DNA from: Veronia pacifica
GTDB taxonomy: Bacteria > Pseudomonadota > Gammaproteobacteria > Enterobacterales > Vibrionaceae
Reading direction: 5' to 3'
Assembly: GCF_001707825.1 (NCBI RefSeq)
Contig: NZ_LYBM01000033.1
Location: forward strand, 1-62,410
Length of the DNA: 62,410 nucleotides
The translations under genes and the position numbers were made by a program. The notes under the pieces were generated by a model. The model did no database searches. It had not been told where the DNA came from and saw nothing but the letters and a program-made list of their open reading frames with translations. Every line of letters starts with the position of its first letter. Within the stretch, counting starts at the first letter, position 1. Below, piece after piece: positions 39,010 to 47,739 of the stretch.

Positions 39010-39867
39010 ATGCAGCAAAACATTCAAACTTTGATTGCACAGTACCAGCAGGAGGGAAAACGTTTTGCTGTGGCAACCGTGGTTGATCACTGGGGCTCAG
39101 TTTCGGCAAAGTCTGGCTCAAAAGCCTTGATAGATGAAAACGGTCATATTGTCAGTGGCTGGATTGGCGGCGGATGTGCAGAGTCTGAAACCTGTTATCA
39201 GGCAGTTGAAGCGATCACTGAACAAAAAACAAGGGTCTTCGATATTGACCTTGATGACGAGATGCTGGGTGTGGGTATGCCTTGTGGAGGTGCAATGAAA
39301 GTGTTTGTCGACCCCTTTATTCCCCAGCCACGGCTCTGGCTTATTGGTCATGGCCGTGTTGTTCAGACCCTATGTTCACTCGGACATATGATGGGATTTG
39401 AGGTGATGATTGATGATCCGATTGCCGAGCACAAAGACTACCCAGAGGCGTCCACACTGATTAATGATGATATCGATTACGCTCAGCTGACGCCCACTGG
39501 TGATGATTACGTGATCATCGCAACGCAGCATAAAGGCGACCACTTATCAATGAAGCAGGCTATTGAGTCAGGTGCGGGTTACATTGCGCTGATTGCCAGT
39601 CAGAAAAGAGCCAAACTGGTGCTGGAGTTTCTTGATCAAGAAGCGTTGTCGGGGTGTGACACCCTCATTAGTACGCCGGCAGGTCTTGATATTGCTGCCC
39701 ATTCGCCCGAAGAGATCGCGCTCAGCGTAATGGCTGAAGTGGTCATGACACGCCGAGGTGGCTCAGGAGGCATGATTCACCACAAGAAATTGTCATTCGA
39801 AGAGACTTCTGAGGCGCTGGACAATGCAGCCCGTCGCGCAGACAACAATCCTGCGGGAGATGAGTGA
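39010..39867 (+). CDS. Second XdhC-family protein (CoxI-like)
   Basis: 285-residue XdhC/CoxI-family protein, a diverged paralogue of the one at 37445. The N-terminal domain shows GSVSAKSGSKALI and WIGGGCAESE. CGGAMKVFVDP and a Rossmann domain (LIGHGRVVQTL) follow, then STPAGLDIAAHSPEEIALSV. It probably protects or delivers MCD cofactor during CODH assembly. It starts one base after the mocA stop and overlaps the desulfurase gene. Confidence 0.88.
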   Translation: MQQNIQTLIAQYQQEGKRFAVATVVDHWGSVSAKSGSKALIDENGHIVSGWIGGGCAESETCYQAVEAITEQKTRVFDIDLDDEMLGVGMPCGGAMKVFVDPFIPQPRLWLIGHGRVVQTLCSLGHMMGFEVMIDDPIAEHKDYPEASTLINDDIDYAQLTPTGDDYVIIATQHKGDHLSMKQAIESGAGYIALIASQKRAKLVLEFLDQEALSGCDTLISTPAGLDIAAHSPEEIALSVMAEVVMTRRGGSGGMIHHKKLSFEETSEALDNAARRADNNPAGDE

Positions 39868-41132
39868 TGGCAATGGTATCTCCTGACAGACATCAGCCCG
39901 TGTCTCTCCGGCTTCAAGATGAAACGAGCCACCCTCAATTCTCAGATCTGTTTCCGTTTATGAGTGAGCAGGACACTTTGTACTTAGACAACGCCGCAAC
40001 CACGCTCAAAGCTGAGCCGGTGCTCAGGGCGATATCAGATTATTACCGGTTTCACTGTGCGCCAATCCATCGCTCGGCCTATCCCCGAGGTTACGATGCG
40101 ACCGAAGCATATGAAGCGGGAAGACAAAAGGTGGCTGACTTTATCGGTGCCGCTGCAAACGAAGTCATTGTGACTAAATCCGCGACAGAAGGAATTAATC
40201 AGGTCGCATATGGCTGGGCACTGCCAAGGCTCAAGTCGGGTAAACAGATTTGGATCACCGACCTTGAGCACAATGCCAATTACCTGCCATGGCAGAGAGT
40301 ATGCGATCAGACAGGGGCCACACTGAGACGAATTGCCGTGAACGATGATGGCAGTCTTGATCTTGACGAGCCGGATATCTGGGGTGAGGACACGGTACTG
40401 ATCGCAGTATCCCATTGCTCGAATGTTATTGGTGGCGAGTTTCCGGTTAAAGAGATTTGCCAACGCGCATCAGGGAAAGGAATAGCCGTGCTGGTGGATG
40501 CGGCACAGTCGGTTGGTCATCAGTCGCTGGATATACGAGACATAGGATGCGATTTTCTGGTTTTCTCGGCGCATAAAATGTATGGCCCTGAGGGCATCGG
40601 CATCCTGTATTGCCATTCGGCCAGACAACAGCAAATGTCTCCATTACTACTTGGCGGAGGGATTGTCAGTGATATTAGTACAGATGGAAACATCAAATGG
40701 CTGAACAGCGTTGAACGATTCGAAAGCGGTAGTCCACACGCGGCGGGAATGGCTGGGTTAGTCGCTGCAATTGATAGCGTGCAATATCTCGGAATCGACA
40801 ACATCAAATCTCATCTTTTTTCTTTGGAATCACAAGCACGAACTCAACTTCAGGCTCTTCCTGAAGTATCAGTGTTACCGAGGGGCGGAGCGGCTCAAGG
40901 TTCCTGTCTTTTGTCTTTCTCTGTTAAGGGCGTTCATCCTCATGATCTTGCCGACGTAATATGGGAATCCGCAGGTATTTCACTCAGGACAGGATCTCAT
41001 TGCGCGCACTTATTGATGAACCGTTACCAAATGTCAGCACTTACCCGAATCAGTTTTGCTGCATATAACAGCGATAAAGCCATGTCTTCGCTGACAACGG
41101 CAGTCAAAAAAGCGATCAACCAATTTGGATGA
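39867..41132 (+). CDS. SufS/CsdA-type cysteine desulfurase
   Basis: PLP enzyme taking sulfur from cysteine as a persulfide. 421 residues from the ATG at 39867, which overlaps the previous stop. Class V aminotransferase fold: YLDNAATTLK near the start, PLP-binding Lys237 in FSAHKMYGPEG, and persulfide Cys379 in LRTGSHCAHLLM, as in group II (SufS) enzymes. No sufBCD genes are near. Inside a cox operon it may give the bridging sulfur of the Cu-S-Mo centre, or serve the 2Fe-2S clusters of CoxS (inference). Confidence 0.88.
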   Translation: MAMVSPDRHQPVSLRLQDETSHPQFSDLFPFMSEQDTLYLDNAATTLKAEPVLRAISDYYRFHCAPIHRSAYPRGYDATEAYEAGRQKVADFIGAAANEVIVTKSATEGINQVAYGWALPRLKSGKQIWITDLEHNANYLPWQRVCDQTGATLRRIAVNDDGSLDLDEPDIWGEDTVLIAVSHCSNVIGGEFPVKEICQRASGKGIAVLVDAAQSVGHQSLDIRDIGCDFLVFSAHKMYGPEGIGILYCHSARQQQMSPLLLGGGIVSDISTDGNIKWLNSVERFESGSPHAAGMAGLVAAIDSVQYLGIDNIKSHLFSLESQARTQLQALPEVSVLPRGGAAQGSCLLSFSVKGVHPHDLADVIWESAGISLRTGSHCAHLLMNRYQMSALTRISFAAYNSDKAMSSLTTAVKKAINQFG

Positions 41133-41135
41133 AAC

Positions 41136-41561
41136 ATGGATAAATCAGATCAACACCGACAGGCGCTAATGGAGCATTATCGCGCTCCCAAAGGGCAGGG
41201 TGAAGTTAACTCTGAAGAGTCTGTTTCTGGAGTCAATCCTTTGTGTGGAGACAGAATTTCATTGCATGCAGCGATTGATGGCGGCCGAATCCACAATATT
41301 CAGTTTCAGAGCAGAGCATGCTCGATATGTGTGGCATCAGCGTCGATCATGACAACACTCTGTGAAAATCAGTCTGTTGAAAACTTTAATGGTTTATTTC
41401 AGATGCTGCATCGCGCGTTTGAACAAGGCAGTGTTGCCACTGATGAAGAGATGTTGACCGTTATTACCGCAACGACAATAAAGTCACGTCAGAAATGTGC
41501 CTTATTAGCATGGGAAGCCTTGTCTGAGTTTGTAAAGCAGACTCAGGAGCTGGCTGATTAA
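41136..41561 (+). CDS. SufU/IscU-like scaffold or sulfur-transfer protein
   Basis: 141-residue U-type protein. Ligand residues of the SufU family are present: Cys37 with Asp39 (NPLCGD), Cys62/Cys65 (ACSICVASAS) and Cys121 (RQKCALLAW). In Bacillus SufU, three Cys and one Asp bind zinc and accept persulfide from SufS. Here the middle motif has two Cys. It begins three bases after the desulfurase stop, so the pair should act together. Such a pair without the rest of the SUF system suggests a dedicated sulfur relay for CODH. Confidence 0.85.
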   Translation: MDKSDQHRQALMEHYRAPKGQGEVNSEESVSGVNPLCGDRISLHAAIDGGRIHNIQFQSRACSICVASASIMTTLCENQSVENFNGLFQMLHRAFEQGSVATDEEMLTVITATTIKSRQKCALLAWEALSEFVKQTQELAD

Positions 41562-41591
41562 AAATACAAGAACGGCAAAACGTATGAGCCG

Positions 41592-42302
41592 CTAAGAAAC
41601 ATTGAGTAATCTTTTCACTTCAACGGTATGAAGCTTACTGACAGGCGCAGTAAAGTCTTTCGCGGTATTAAAGTGCAACAGTAAAGAACGATTCAGTTTT
41701 TCAATGTGTTTTACTTTTTCCAAGTTGACTAAAAAACTCCGGTGAGTTTTAACGAAATATCCCTCTGGTGACTTTTGTTCAATCTCACCAATAGCCAAAT
41801 TACATAAGAAGCTGTCTTCGGCGGTATGTATCATAGTGTAGTGGCCTTCAGCTTTAAAGTAGAGTATTTCATCTATATCTATTAAGTACATTTTCTTATT
41901 TTTATATACCGGGTACTTCCTGATTTTTATTTTATCTTTTTCGAGTTCAGTCGCTATTCCTGTAAGGTCATAAAAAATGACATTAGTACCATAGATACCA
42001 GATCTGCCAACTGTCTTACTTATCTTTAGAAGTAACAGTTTATTAATCGCGGTGATCACCATGGAGATAGGGGGAGGAGATGAGATTGGACACTTAGAAA
42101 AGTCCATCAATCGGGCTACTTTATCGCGGATGTTGGGTGGATGGAATTTTACGATTTCCTGCCCTAATGGTTTGCCATCAGGACACTCAAGTACCTCAAG
42201 GGCAACATTATTCATGGCAACAATGTTATTTTTCGCATCAAGCCAGATCACACCGGGATCAAAGCGTTGAAGAATATATTGAAACTGTTCCATTACGCTC
42301 AC
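41592..42302 (-). CDS. rcoM: RcoM-like CO-sensing PAS-LytTR regulator
   Basis: 236-residue one-component regulator convergent with the cox operon. N-terminal PAS domain (about 10-115), C-terminal LytTR DNA-binding domain (about 127-236; YLIDIDEILYFKAEGHYTMI, FVKTHRSFLVNL). In Burkholderia RcoM the PAS heme is held by His74, Cys94 and Met104. The matching segments here are FHPPNIRDK (His54), KCPISSPPP (Cys71) and ISMVI (Met81), with the Cys-Met distance identical. It therefore likely senses CO through heme and activates cox. The frame begins at GTG 42302; the ATG at 42293 is an equally possible start. It replaces the CoxC/CoxH membrane sensors of other clusters. Confidence 0.85.
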   Translation of the reverse strand: MSVMEQFQYILQRFDPGVIWLDAKNNIVAMNNVALEVLECPDGKPLGQEIVKFHPPNIRDKVARLMDFSKCPISSPPPISMVITAINKLLLLKISKTVGRSGIYGTNVIFYDLTGIATELEKDKIKIRKYPVYKNKKMYLIDIDEILYFKAEGHYTMIHTAEDSFLCNLAIGEIEQKSPEGYFVKTHRSFLVNLEKVKHIEKLNRSLLLHFNTAKDFTAPVSKLHTVEVKRLLNVS

Positions 42303-42811
42303 TTTGCTATTTTGACATTGATCATATGTGTTTTTTATTCAGCCTTAATATTTAATGAATTACTATTTATGGCTGTTTAGATTAATTATATCCCTTACCA
42401 AATACTGTGCTGTTTCTTTTATAAAGCATGGAGACAAGCTTAACAAAATTGATGATATAAGAAGCTTAAGATAGCAATGATTAATTGAGACCAGTTCACC
42501 ATGATAGGGGATATCTGTTTTGGTTTATCGAAAAAGTGCTTCTAACTTGGTACCGCAGTAGTAAACATATAAGCTTTTATTCTGCAGGAATCAGCCAATA
42601 TCAGGTCTCACTGACCGAAAGCCATATAGCCCGTTTTGTTAATACGCTGAATAACGCAGCGTTGCTCAGTTTTCACGGGCAGATTGCTATGGCATGAGGT
42701 CGGTGTGGTCTCAAAAATAAACTGAGTGATAGCATTCCTGTCACTAAAACAGTCAAACTGCGACTGCTGAAATAGTTAATATTTGGTATAAGCCCCTCAT
42801 GAAATCGATAG
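42303..42811. other. Region between rcoM and the miaE fragment
   Basis: About 510 bases, AT-rich near rcoM. A 70-codon frame at 42485-42697 starts with TTG and shows no family features. It should hold the rcoM promoter on the minus strand. Confidence 0.35.
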
Positions 42812-42900
42812 TCATTTTCTGGTTTGACTGCCTCTTCAATCCAGCTTTGCGGGATCTCGCAGTGAAGGAAATCACTGACAAGCGGAAACAGAAATAACGC
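42812..42900 (-). pseudogene. Fragment of a second miaE (5' end only)
   Basis: On the minus strand this reads about 30 codons like the MiaE N-terminus: FLHCEIPQSWIEEAVKPEN against FLHCDTPQSWIDEAVKPEN in the intact gene at 44921-45697. About 45 bases differ at only four positions, while flanking bases are diverged. There is no start, and the frame continues into unrelated sequence. It is a gene relic in the same orientation as intact miaE. Confidence 0.75.
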
Positions 42901-42924
42901 AAGCCAGTCATTGCTCTAAATTTG

Positions 42925-42952
42925 AAAGGACAGCATTAGCTGTCCTTTTTCT
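42925..42952. terminator. Terminator downstream of the oxidoreductase
   Basis: GGACAGC-ATTA-GCTGTCC followed by TTTTT on the plus strand, with TTTC on the minus-strand exit. It is 30 bases past the oxidoreductase stop. Confidence 0.8.
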
Positions 42953-42982
42953 TATCTAATTACCCGGGTATTGAATGACCTC

Positions 42983-43915
42983 TTATATCAGCTCACTCTC
43001 TGTAAGAGCGTCAAAGATAGGTGTTTGCTTCTTGGCGTTTGCACCTAGGTAACGTTCAAGTTTTTTGCTCGATAGGCTCATCGGTTGTTGCCAAAGATAG
43101 CGCATTTCAATAACGCCCTTGAGTTTTGGCATCAATAGGGAAAGCAGCCGGATAGCGAGCCAAGGAAAGTTTTTTATGGTAACTCGTTTCCCTGTTTTAT
43201 TTTCTATTTCTATCGCCAGTTCACTCATAGAGAACTCATAGCCTGCGAAATGAAAAGTCTCGAAATCGGCAAGCTCTGCATCCAAAAGTGCGACGGCGCT
43301 GGAAGCGACATCTGGCAGATAAGCAAAACTGTGTTTGGTGTCTTTTTTGTCCGGGTTCTGAATCTGGATATTTCCCCCTCGCTTTGACAGCAACTCACTC
43401 AACCAGGTGCTGGGTGCACGTTTTCCGATATAGTCACCACAGCGGATGATAAGCGCCGTCATGTTGCTTGCGTTCACTGCTTCACGAATATGTGATTCCA
43501 TCTCAACGCGTATCCGGCCTTTTTCAGTTCGGGGGTTAACTGTCGTGTTCTCGTCTATGTGAGGTGTTTTCGTTGGATCGAAGTTATACACATTACCCGG
43601 GAAAACCATTTTCAGGCTTTGCTCCCTGCACACATCGACTGAGACAGAAAGGAGAGAAAGACTCTCTTTGCGCCACTTATGATAAGGGGGATTAACACCG
43701 TAAACGAGAATACTACAACCTAAAGCGGCTTTACTGACTGCAGCTTTGTCTTGTGCGTCCCCACCAATGTATTCAACTTTTCCCTGTAATTCTGGTGCCA
43801 GAGAGGCCTTACCGCTGCGACACAATGTCACAACATACCAGCCTGCCTCTAAAAGAGCCTCTGCCATATAATGACCAAAACCGCCAGATGCGCCTAAAAC
43901 CAATGCTTTTTTCAT
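42983..43915 (-). CDS. NAD(P)-dependent epimerase/dehydratase-like oxidoreductase
   Basis: 310-residue extended-SDR protein. The Rossmann motif GASGGFGHYMAEAL is at residue 8. A YNF/Pro-Thr-Lys segment lies where the catalytic Tyr-Lys of epimerases would be, but no clean Y-x-x-x-K is visible, so it may be an atypical (NmrA-like) member. The substrate is unknown. It is divergently transcribed from a LysR regulator, a common arrangement in which the regulator controls the enzyme gene. Confidence 0.75.
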   Translation of the reverse strand: MKKALVLGASGGFGHYMAEALLEAGWYVVTLCRSGKASLAPELQGKVEYIGGDAQDKAAVSKAALGCSILVYGVNPPYHKWRKESLSLLSVSVDVCREQSLKMVFPGNVYNFDPTKTPHIDENTTVNPRTEKGRIRVEMESHIREAVNASNMTALIIRCGDYIGKRAPSTWLSELLSKRGGNIQIQNPDKKDTKHSFAYLPDVASSAVALLDAELADFETFHFAGYEFSMSELAIEIENKTGKRVTIKNFPWLAIRLLSLLMPKLKGVIEMRYLWQQPMSLSSKKLERYLGANAKKQTPIFDALTESELI

Positions 43916-44007
43916 GATGTGCTTCCTGCTTCATTAAGTGATTGGAAGATAATGACAAGTCATTGATGTATAAGGAATCGACAGAACTTCAAGCAGACTA
44001 TTCAATT

Positions 44008-44907
44008 ATGAATAACGAGGGTAGGGATATAAACTGGGAATGGCTGCGCGCGTTTGTGACGGTTGCAGAACAGGGAAGCCTCAACAAAGCAGCGGAAACC
44101 CTCACTGTGTCACAACCCACCTTAAGCAGACATCTGAACGCACTCGAAAAACACACGGGTGTATTGCTTTTCCATCGCACAACCCAGGGCGTATCGCTCA
44201 CTCCTGAGGGTGAGGCATTATTGGTGAGCGCCATGCCAATGAGAGAGGCGTACGATGCATTCTCACGCGCACTGCAAGGTAATGACGATAGCGTAGAAGG
44301 TGAGATCAGATTAAGTGCCAACGAATTGATGGCGCATCATTACATCGCAGATCATTTGGTGGCATTTCGTCGTGAGCACCCTGCCATATCGGTTGAGCTC
44401 GTGGTATCAAATCAACAGGCAAATATCAGTCGCCGTGAGGCAGATGTTGCGATTCGAATGTTTCGACCTCAACAGCTTGAATTGAAGTGCCGTCGAATTG
44501 GCAGCGTTGATCTTGGGTTTTATTGTCATCGGTCGCTGACTGATGAGGTTAAGCCTTTAACGGATGCCGAAAACCCCTTTGGGGAGTTGCCAATGATTGG
44601 CTTCGACAAAGATGACACCTTTATTCGCCATGCTGCTCAACTTGGGATTAATTTGACTGTGGACGATTTTCAGTGGCGAACTGACAGCTTGGAAACCCAA
44701 ATTGCATTGCTGAGAGCAGGAGGAGGTATCGGCATAATGCACAAAAATCTCGCTGAAAAAGATAAAGAGCTTGTGCAGATCTGGGATGAAGTCGCTATCC
44801 CATCGTTGGATGTGTGGCTGGTGTGTCATCGTGATAGCTGGAAAAACGCCCGCATACGAGCGTTGATCAACTTCCTTTCATCCCGTTTAGGGGCGGATTT
44901 GTATTGA
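44008..44907 (+). CDS. LysR-family transcriptional regulator
   Basis: N-terminal winged helix-turn-helix (WLRAFVTVAEQGSLNKAAET then VSQPTLSRHLNALEKHTG) followed by a substrate-binding domain. 299 residues from the ATG at 44008, which places the helix at the usual position. ATG 43966 and TTG 43942 are in-frame alternatives without better ribosome sites. It probably regulates the divergent oxidoreductase gene, with an operator in the roughly 90-base gap. Confidence 0.88.
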   Translation: MNNEGRDINWEWLRAFVTVAEQGSLNKAAETLTVSQPTLSRHLNALEKHTGVLLFHRTTQGVSLTPEGEALLVSAMPMREAYDAFSRALQGNDDSVEGEIRLSANELMAHHYIADHLVAFRREHPAISVELVVSNQQANISRREADVAIRMFRPQQLELKCRRIGSVDLGFYCHRSLTDEVKPLTDAENPFGELPMIGFDKDDTFIRHAAQLGINLTVDDFQWRTDSLETQIALLRAGGGIGIMHKNLAEKDKELVQIWDEVAIPSLDVWLVCHRDSWKNARIRALINFLSSRLGADLY

Positions 44908-44920
44908 ATGAATAAACTGC

Positions 44921-45697
44921 TCAGGCTGCAATCGGTGTACCGCTGTGAAAGCGGAACAGATCGTCAGGACTCTTAATCAGTTCAGCTTCCTTCTGTCCTA
45001 TTACTTTGATCCGATCACTGATATCACCACCGGCAATTGCTTCTGCCAGAGTTAAATAATCTTGATAGTGACGGGCCTCTGATCGAAGCAGGGAAATATA
45101 AAATTTCTGCAGGTCAGCATCCAGATAAGGAGCAATTTTCGCAAAGCGTTCGCAGGATCTGGCTTCGATATAAGCACCGATTATGAGTTTATCAATCAGG
45201 GTTGCTGGTTCATGAGTTCGCACCGCTGACATCAGTCCACGCGCGTAGCGGCCAGCATTGAGCGGAGAATAAGCCATGTCACGCTTTTCCATTATCTCAA
45301 TAACCTGCTCAAAATGGTGGAACTCTTCCTTGATCAGCCTGACCATTTTGTCGATCAGTTCTTGTCCGTGTTCAAATCCCGCTTTAGGTTTCAGTGGGGC
45401 ACTTAATCCATTTTTCTTTGCATGAAAAATACCGCTGTGTTCCCCACGGTAAACAAAGTCCTCATAAGGCTTTGCCCATTCAAGCAGAAGGTGGCCTGAC
45501 TCTTCATCAATTGCATATTTTCGAATCAACCACATGGCAGTCTGACTGGCTTTTAACTCGCAGTTGGCATGATCGCGAAGCAGTATGGTTTCATTTTCTG
45601 GTTTGACTGCCTCGTCAATCCAGCTTTGCGGGGTGTCACAGTGCAAAAAAGCACGGACTGGGGTGAGCAGAGTTTCAATTTCTTGGCTTAACGACAT
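44921..45697 (-). CDS. miaE: tRNA-(ms2io6A37) hydroxylase
   Basis: Non-heme diiron monooxygenase that hydroxylates the isopentenyl group of ms2i6A at position 37 of tRNAs reading UNN codons. 258 residues, ferritin-like four-helix bundle. Iron ligands are expected in DHANCELKASQTA, the EEFHHFEQV helix and EARSCERF/SEARHYQDY; all acidic and His residues are in place. A 5' fragment of a similar gene lies 2.8 kb away (42812-42900). Confidence 0.92.
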   Translation of the reverse strand: MSLSQEIETLLTPVRAFLHCDTPQSWIDEAVKPENETILLRDHANCELKASQTAMWLIRKYAIDEESGHLLLEWAKPYEDFVYRGEHSGIFHAKKNGLSAPLKPKAGFEHGQELIDKMVRLIKEEFHHFEQVIEIMEKRDMAYSPLNAGRYARGLMSAVRTHEPATLIDKLIIGAYIEARSCERFAKIAPYLDADLQKFYISLLRSEARHYQDYLTLAEAIAGGDISDRIKVIGQKEAELIKSPDDLFRFHSGTPIAA

Positions 45698-45787
45698 CAG
45701 CTTTAGTCTGAATCAGTGAAAAATAACAGTGGGGAGGATTATAGCCTTTGGTCAAGATCGAACAAAGCAAAGTTGGAGTAGGTATGG

Positions 45788-45934
45788 TTAGTCGAGGGCA
45801 AAACGAGCGGGTGTGAAGCCAACCGGACCTTTAGTGACCTTCTCTTCAAGATCAAACACGCTCTTCAGCAAATGTGCACTGGAAATAGTCGTCATGGCCC
45901 CTTTGGTCATGGAGCTGCCGTCTTTTAACAGCAT
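45788..45934 (-). pseudogene. 48-codon remnant of an unrecognised gene
   Basis: From an ATG at 45934 to TAA at 45788 the minus strand encodes MLLKDGSSMTKGAM... ending GPVGFTPARFALD. It reads like the C-terminus of an enzyme: normal codon use, higher GC than the sequence upstream, and an in-frame stop just before the ATG. Upstream the DNA turns abruptly AT-rich. I do not recognise the family. It could also be a genuine small gene. Confidence 0.4.
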
Positions 45935-46661
45935 GAGTTATGGAGTATTACGAGTATCACAATAAATATTTAAGACTGATTTGTTAGGCATGCATACTTT
46001 TCAATATATCATAATTTAATTATTGATAATATAAAGGTTATTATGTGGGGTTTATTGATTTAAATATGGAGTTTAAATATTAGTTTCAATAGGTTCTTAT
46101 ATACTTTATTTTTCCTTTCTCTCAAAAAACACCTTTAATTTTAGGATGGTAATTTTTCAATATTTTACAATGAATCAATGAGTTTATATGAAAGTGAATA
46201 GGTTAATACTACGTTTTCTCTAAGGTTTTTCCATCTATTAGATAAATAATGGGTTAAGAATATATCGATCCTGTATATCACTTGTAATATTAATGATCTT
46301 AAAATGTCATTGAAGAAAATGATAATAAAAATTAAGGGTGTTTTACGAATTAAGATTCTCAGATATCGAAATATTACTCACTTATTCCTGTGTGATAAAT
46401 ATAAAAAATTATTATCTACATTACTAATATTTTAAATATAAATAGTAGTAACTAAAAATGACTATTCGTATAGATACTCTGCTAACAGCAAGCTAAGTGA
46501 CTGTGGTTATTATTATGTCATTTGCTCTTTTAAGCTATGATAGCCTTATGGCATACATTTACCCTGAATAGGTTTTCATTCCTCTCATGACAACAATTTC
46601 TACAATATAATCGAAGCAGTCATTTCGCCTGCTTGATGTTAATACAGGTTTTGTATCTTGC
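45935..46661. other. Very AT-rich gene-free stretch
   Basis: About 730 bases, visibly AT-rich, with no frame of coding character and no clear repeat. It separates the miaE area from the GNAT and injection-system region, and is a plausible H-NS-type silenced or horizontally acquired boundary (inference). Confidence 0.5.
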
Positions 46662-46691
46662 AAAAAAGGTGAGGCCGTATGCTCTGGCCTC
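46662..46691 (-). terminator. Terminator after the GNAT gene
   Basis: GAGGCC-loop-GGCCTC with ACCTTTTTTG after it on the minus strand, about 85 bases past the acetyltransferase stop. Confidence 0.8.
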
Positions 46692-46777
46692 ATGTGAAGA
46701 AATACATTTTTAATGCATGTAGTCCCTCCACATTGGCGAAGGGTATATATGCTTCATTAACAGCGTTAGTGAGCTGG

Positions 46778-47245
46778 CTATGCTGGCTCCAATACCATTG
46801 GTATATCAACCATCCCATTCCTGTTTCGGATCCCGTCCATACGTTGGAAGCCAAGTTTTAAGTACACGCTTTCAGCATTAACCGATGAGTTGACAGTGAA
46901 TCGGCCAGGATGTTTTTCATCTATCACTTCATATTTAATTTGCTGCCACAACTGACGTGATAACCCATTACCCTGATAGTCATCTCTGACGAAAAGATGA
47001 TAAAGGTGGGTACCGCCCCGTATCGCTGCGACGCCAACTATTTCACTCTTTTCGTTGAACGCACCGATATATTGATAGTCAGAGGCTAAATATTTTTCAA
47101 TATTTTCTGTAGACATAGAATCTAATAAAATGTGCCTCATGGAGATATCAATAGTTGGAAAAATATACTTTTCTACTAACGGAGATATTAATTTACTTAT
47201 CGATCTTGCGTGACTCTCGTTTAGATTTATTATACTAATTTCCAT
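46778..47245 (-). CDS. GNAT-family N-acetyltransferase
   Basis: 155-residue acetyl-CoA-dependent acetyltransferase. Motif A (LFVRDDYQGNGLSRQLWQQI) holds the Q-G-x-G acetyl-CoA loop near residue 95. The C-terminal strand ...VNAESVYLKLGFQ is the usual GNAT end. The substrate is unknown. It starts MEISIINLNE; the DNA around it is AT-rich. Confidence 0.88.
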   Translation of the reverse strand: MEISIINLNESHARSISKLISPLVEKYIFPTIDISMRHILLDSMSTENIEKYLASDYQYIGAFNEKSEIVGVAAIRGGTHLYHLFVRDDYQGNGLSRQLWQQIKYEVIDEKHPGRFTVNSSVNAESVYLKLGFQRMDGIRNRNGMVDIPMVLEPA

Positions 47246-47739
47246 ATTTTATCATTTTCCTGAAGAAAGGTGTAAACTCTCACTTTTGTAACACAGTACT
47301 TCTCAAAATTATTATTTAGTAATAAAGAATTGTGAATCTCGTTAGAATTTTTACTCTATAAATTAAAAGGTGGTTCCTTTAAATTTGAAGATGATTGGCG
47401 AAAAAAGTGTATGCCACAGAGTATGTTCTTTAGGAAAGAATATCGATTATTTTTTAATTACCACATTAACTATATATGGTGATATTTTTTCTATCTATTT
47501 CTGAGGAGATATATTTGACATTACCTAATTAGTTAGGGGTGTCTTTTATTCTTACTCCTTAGTGTTTTTTTATGAATCTAATCTTTGGGACATAATTGCA
47601 CAGATTTTTTGCCCACAATTTTTTACAGTGTATTAATATAAGAATACACATAGTATTTTTTTTTGGTCACAAATGGGCTTACAAGAACTCTTTCATTTTT
47701 ATGAAAGCCAGATTTTAGACGTGGCAGAGGAGAGCACCC
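47246..47739. other. AT-rich region upstream of the injection-system operon
   Basis: About 490 AT-rich bases between the divergent GNAT and sheath genes. A perfect -35 hexamer TTGACA at 47515 is followed by the palindrome CCTAA-TTAG-TTAGG (47524-47537). No good -10 was identified. GAGGAG lies just before the sheath ATG. Confidence 0.45.

Noticed and set aside
42485-42697. 70-codon frame between rcoM and the miaE fragment
   Set aside because: TTG start, no ribosome site and no recognisable features.
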